From Clostridia bacterium (GTDB lineage Bacteria > Bacillota > Clostridia > Oscillospirales > CAG-272): 8,046 nt of DNA. Shown in pieces: positions 6,001 through 8,046 of the stretch. The notes beneath the pieces were generated by a model. It did no database searches, had not been told where the DNA came from, and was given only the letters and a program-made list of their open reading frames with translations. The position numbers were made by a program, and so were the translations under genes. The stretch's first letter is position 1. Every line of letters begins with the position of its first letter. The DNA lies in assembly GCA_017453085.1 (NCBI GenBank), contig JAFTKV010000301.1:1-8046 (forward strand). Reading direction: 5' to 3'.

Positions 6001-6052
6001 CAATCCGCCGCATCTTGATTGCCTCCATCAACACTGCAAAGGAAAATGCTTA

Positions 6053-6586
6053 ATGAATACATATGATAACATTCCCATCAACGAAAGCAAATTACTGGTG
6101 CTGACGGTCATCTTTACGGCGGTTGCCGTTGGACTGATCGTGCTGGGGGCTTTTTGGCTGAAAAATGCGATAGAGGATTTCTTTCCCCAGCGATCGGACC
6201 GTCGGCGGATCGAGGCGATCGAGGCGCGGGGAGAGGATGATCCCAAGGCGCAAAAACGACTGAAAAAGCTCTCTCGGAGAGAGAAAAAGCGGCGCAAGGC
6301 GCGCAGAATGGCAATCATAGAGGATGCTTTGATCGGACTCCTGCTCGTGGGTATGCTGGTGGTCGATCTTGCGCTGTGCGTGATTCCGGGCTGGAGCGAT
6401 TATTTTGCCAAGGATTACGTGGTTTATACGGGTGAGTTTGAGGTCGTCAGCTATACGAAGAATCACTATATCATTCTGGAGGACGGTACACGGCTGAGCG
6501 GATCGGCCGGCCTTGCAGATGGCGAGCATCACGGACAGGTGGTCTACGCCTCGCGTTCCGAGATCGTGCTGGGCGCAAAAGAATAA
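6053..6586 (+). CDS. Hypothetical two-span membrane protein
   Basis: I do not recognise a named family. The 177-aa product starts at ATG 6053 because AAAGGA (6038-6043) lies nine bases upstream; an in-frame start at 5987 would overlap the promoter. It has a hydrophobic span at about 13-36 (LLVLTVIFTAVAVGLIVLGA), a highly charged, lysine/arginine-rich segment at about 46-86 (containing KRLKKLSRREKKRRKARR) that is probably cytoplasmic and may be helical, a second span at about 87-112, and a C-terminal part (120-175) rich in beta-type residues (YVVYTGEFEVVSYTKNHYIILEDGTR) that would lie outside the cell. The basic segment could contact membrane lipids or nucleic acid; that is a guess. It has its own promoter and terminator, so it is probably a single-gene unit. 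Confidence 0.85.
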   Translation: MNTYDNIPINESKLLVLTVIFTAVAVGLIVLGAFWLKNAIEDFFPQRSDRRRIEAIEARGEDDPKAQKRLKKLSRREKKRRKARRMAIIEDALIGLLLVGMLVVDLALCVIPGWSDYFAKDYVVYTGEFEVVSYTKNHYIILEDGTRLSGSAGLADGEHHGQVVYASRSEIVLGAKE

Positions 6587-6593
6587 GCTTTTC

Positions 6594-6625
6594 GGGCGCA
6601 TTTCCTTGCGGGATGCGCTCTTTTT
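6594..6625 (+). terminator. Rho-independent terminator after the small membrane protein gene
   Basis: GGGCGCAT (6594-6601) pairs with ATGCGCTC (6613-6620) with one G-U pair, leaving an 11-base loop and followed by TTTTT (6621-6625). It starts eight bases after the stop codon. The next promoter begins only 12 bases further on. Confidence 0.85.
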
Positions 6626-6636
6626 GCGTCTTTCGG

Positions 6637-6665
6637 TTGACAAATCGGCGGGGGTGTGCTATACT
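6637..6665 (+). promoter_or_regulatory. Sigma-A promoter of the M48 protease gene
   Basis: Consensus TTGACA (6637-6642), a 17-bp spacer ending in TGC, and TATACT (6660-6665). The ribosome binding site AAAGGTGG (6681-6688) and ATG 6696 follow, giving a short leader of about 25 bases. Confidence 0.88.
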
Positions 6666-6695
6666 GAAACCAATAACCCGAAAGGTGGAAAAATA

Positions 6696-7925
6696 ATGAA
6701 AATTGCGATTATATTGATTTGTATCGTGGCAAAGCTGTACAGCATGATCCTGCAGATCGTGCAGTACCGCTCGGCGGGTAATCCCACGCCCGAGTGCGTG
6801 GCAGACGTGTACGACGCCGAGACCTATCTGCGGTGGAAGGCGTACAGCCGTGAAAAATGCCGTCTGCAGATGATTGCCATCGCCATCTCCTGCGCGCTCA
6901 GCGTGGGACTGTTGGCAACCGACGCATACGCGGCGTTTGCGGGACTGTTTCCCGAAGGCGGATTGTGGCAGGCACTGGCCATTATCTTGCTGGAGGTAGG
7001 TGCAGGGACGCTTGCAGGCGTGGCGACCTCTTACGTGGATACCATGGTCATCGAGGCGAAATACGGCTTCAACCGTTCCACCAAAAAGACCTTTATCGTT
7101 GACCAGATCCGCTCGCTGATCGCAGGATTTTTGCTGTCGATGCTGCTGGTGGGACTGTATGCGGTGGCGCATCAGGTGGCGGGCGACTTTATGATCCCTG
7201 TTTTTGCGGGCGGTATGTTCCTCTTCTCCTTGCTGATGAGCTTCCTGTTTCCCTTTTTCAGTCGGCTCGGTAACAAGTTCACCCCCTTGGAGGAGGGTGA
7301 GCTGAAGGATCGCTTGCTGGGTCTGATGGAAAAGCACGGCTACAAGGTTCGTGCCATCGAGGTGATGGACGCTTCTCGCCGTACCACCAAGCTCAACGCT
7401 TATTTTACCGGCTTGGGCAAGATGAAGACCATCGTGCTCTACGATAATCTGGTGAGGGCCATGAGCAGCGACGAGATCTGTGCCGTGTTCGCTCACGAAA
7501 TGGGGCACGGCATCCACAAAGACGTGTTGAAGCAGCAGATCATGAACCTTTGCAACTATCTGCTGATGGGCGTTGCGGCATGGCTGGCAGTGAGCTATCC
7601 CGTGCTTTACACCGAGTTTGGCTTTGCCGGATGCAATTACGGCTTTGCTTACATTTTGCTGGGCCTTGCGCTGGAGCTGTTCATGCCCTTGATCGGCATC
7701 GTGATCAATGCAAATAGCCGTCACGCCGAATACCGTGCCGACCGTCAGGCGGTGCAGGAGGGCTACGGTGCGGCAATGATCACCGCACTCAAGAAGCTCG
7801 CCAAGGAAAATTTTGCGCATCTGTCCCCCTCGCCTGCCTATGTGGTGCTGGAATACAGCCATCCGCCCCTTGCGGCGCGCATCGAGGCGGTAGAGCGGGA
7901 GATGAAGAACCGCGAGACTGTATGA
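6696..7925 (+). CDS. M48 family zinc metalloprotease, Ste24/CAAX-protease type
   Basis: Membrane-embedded zinc endopeptidase of 409 aa, close to the usual 400-430 aa of bacterial Ste24-like proteins. The N-terminal M48 membrane domain has several hydrophobic spans (about 55-85, 90-115, 135-160, 165-190) and the family segment IEAKYGFNRSTKKTF (119-133). The catalytic domain has HEMGH (His267, Glu268, His271), where the two histidines bind zinc and the glutamate is catalytic. The third zinc ligand is Glu345 in HAEYRADRQA, with the conserved Asp349 four residues on. Two more hydrophobic stretches lie between them (about 285-303 and 315-337). The C-terminal SHPPLAARIEAVE is also typical. In bacteria these enzymes are linked to membrane-protein quality control rather than to prenylated substrates, so the substrate here is unknown. 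The start is set by AAAGGTGG eight bases upstream. The next ORF overlaps its stop. Confidence 0.95.
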   Translation: MKIAIILICIVAKLYSMILQIVQYRSAGNPTPECVADVYDAETYLRWKAYSREKCRLQMIAIAISCALSVGLLATDAYAAFAGLFPEGGLWQALAIILLEVGAGTLAGVATSYVDTMVIEAKYGFNRSTKKTFIVDQIRSLIAGFLLSMLLVGLYAVAHQVAGDFMIPVFAGGMFLFSLLMSFLFPFFSRLGNKFTPLEEGELKDRLLGLMEKHGYKVRAIEVMDASRRTTKLNAYFTGLGKMKTIVLYDNLVRAMSSDEICAVFAHEMGHGIHKDVLKQQIMNLCNYLLMGVAAWLAVSYPVLYTEFGFAGCNYGFAYILLGLALELFMPLIGIVINANSRHAEYRADRQAVQEGYGAAMITALKKLAKENFAHLSPSPAYVVLEYSHPPLAARIEAVEREMKNRETV

Positions 7926-8046
7926 TGAGGCGGATCGAGCAGTTTATTCTCGGCAGGTCGTATTTATATCTGCTGATCGGATTGACGATTGGATGTATGG
8001 TAGCTGCTTTGTGGACAGAGGGGTTCGAATTGGTGGCGATACTCTA
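7922..8046 (+). CDS. Start of a probable membrane protein, partial at the right edge
   Basis: An open frame begins at ATG 7922, which overlaps the protease stop as ATGA (a second ATG follows at 7925), and stays open for 41 codons to the window end. The visible part is a short basic start (MMRRIEQF), a hydrophobic span at about residues 14-31 (YLYLLIGLTIGCMVAALW) and then charged residues. There is no strong Shine-Dalgarno sequence, so translation probably relies on coupling to the protease. The overlap suggests co-transcription and perhaps a related role at the membrane. The family cannot be told from 41 residues. Confidence 0.7.
   Translation, partial: MMRRIEQFILGRSYLYLLIGLTIGCMVAALWTEGFELVAIL

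Noticed and set aside
5815..6003. 62-codon minus-strand ORF through the hairpin array
   Set aside because: It needs a TTG start, has no ribosome binding site, and its sequence is fully explained by the palindromic repeat; it also overlaps the promoter of the next gene.
5987..6052. 22-codon upstream extension of the small membrane protein
   Set aside because: It would start ahead of the TATAAT box; ATG 6053 has AAAGGA at proper spacing.
6513..6695. 61-codon upstream extension of the M48 protease
   Set aside because: It would cover the previous gene's end, a terminator and the protease's own promoter; ATG 6696 has a good ribosome binding site and begins a normal first membrane span.
6471..7862. 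Long minus-strand open frame opposite the M48 protease
   Set aside because: Its product is histidine- and glutamine-rich with no family features, and the plus strand codes a protease with all catalytic residues.

Overview
The window looks like chromosomal DNA of an anaerobic, spore-forming, moderately GC-rich member of the Clostridia, most like the Oscillospiraceae/Ruminococcaceae. The evidence is a GerA-family spore germination protein, a BspA-type leucine-rich-repeat membrane protein, Gram-positive ribosome binding sites (AAGGAG type), sigma-A promoters with 17-bp spacers and TGN-extended -10 boxes, and a hairpin-rich repeat between genes. This placement is inference from gene content and style. 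There are no phage, plasmid, insertion-sequence or CRISPR features.

Left part (about 1-4724, all minus strand). Transcription runs right to left: a GerA-family spore germination protein (3315-4724), then citrate synthase with its own strong promoter and a terminator (1787-3148), then an OmpR-type response regulator (982-1665) translationally coupled by an ATGA overlap to a sensor histidine kinase that runs off the left edge (1-985).

Centre (4725-6052). A 148-bp divergent intergenic region drives the germination gene leftwards and a two-membrane-span leucine-rich-repeat protein (4873-5604) rightwards. The latter ends directly on a perfect 17-bp inverted repeat whose outer end also supplies the -35 box of a tRNA-Arg(ACG) gene (5695-5770). 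A perfect 21-bp hairpin directly after the CCA is the tRNA terminator. Next come about 165 bp of consecutive short hairpins separated by GTGAAAT/ATTTCAC motifs. This is the most unusual structure in the window.

Right part (6053-8046, plus strand). A small two-span membrane protein of unknown family has its own promoter and terminator. It is followed by a promoter and a Ste24-like M48 zinc metalloprotease (6696-7925), then an ATGA-coupled membrane ORF cut by the right edge.

The genes are mostly independent transcription units: a housekeeping enzyme, a two-component system, a germination gene, a tRNA and membrane or envelope proteins. I see no new multi-gene system. The best leads are the non-coding hairpin elements around the tRNA.
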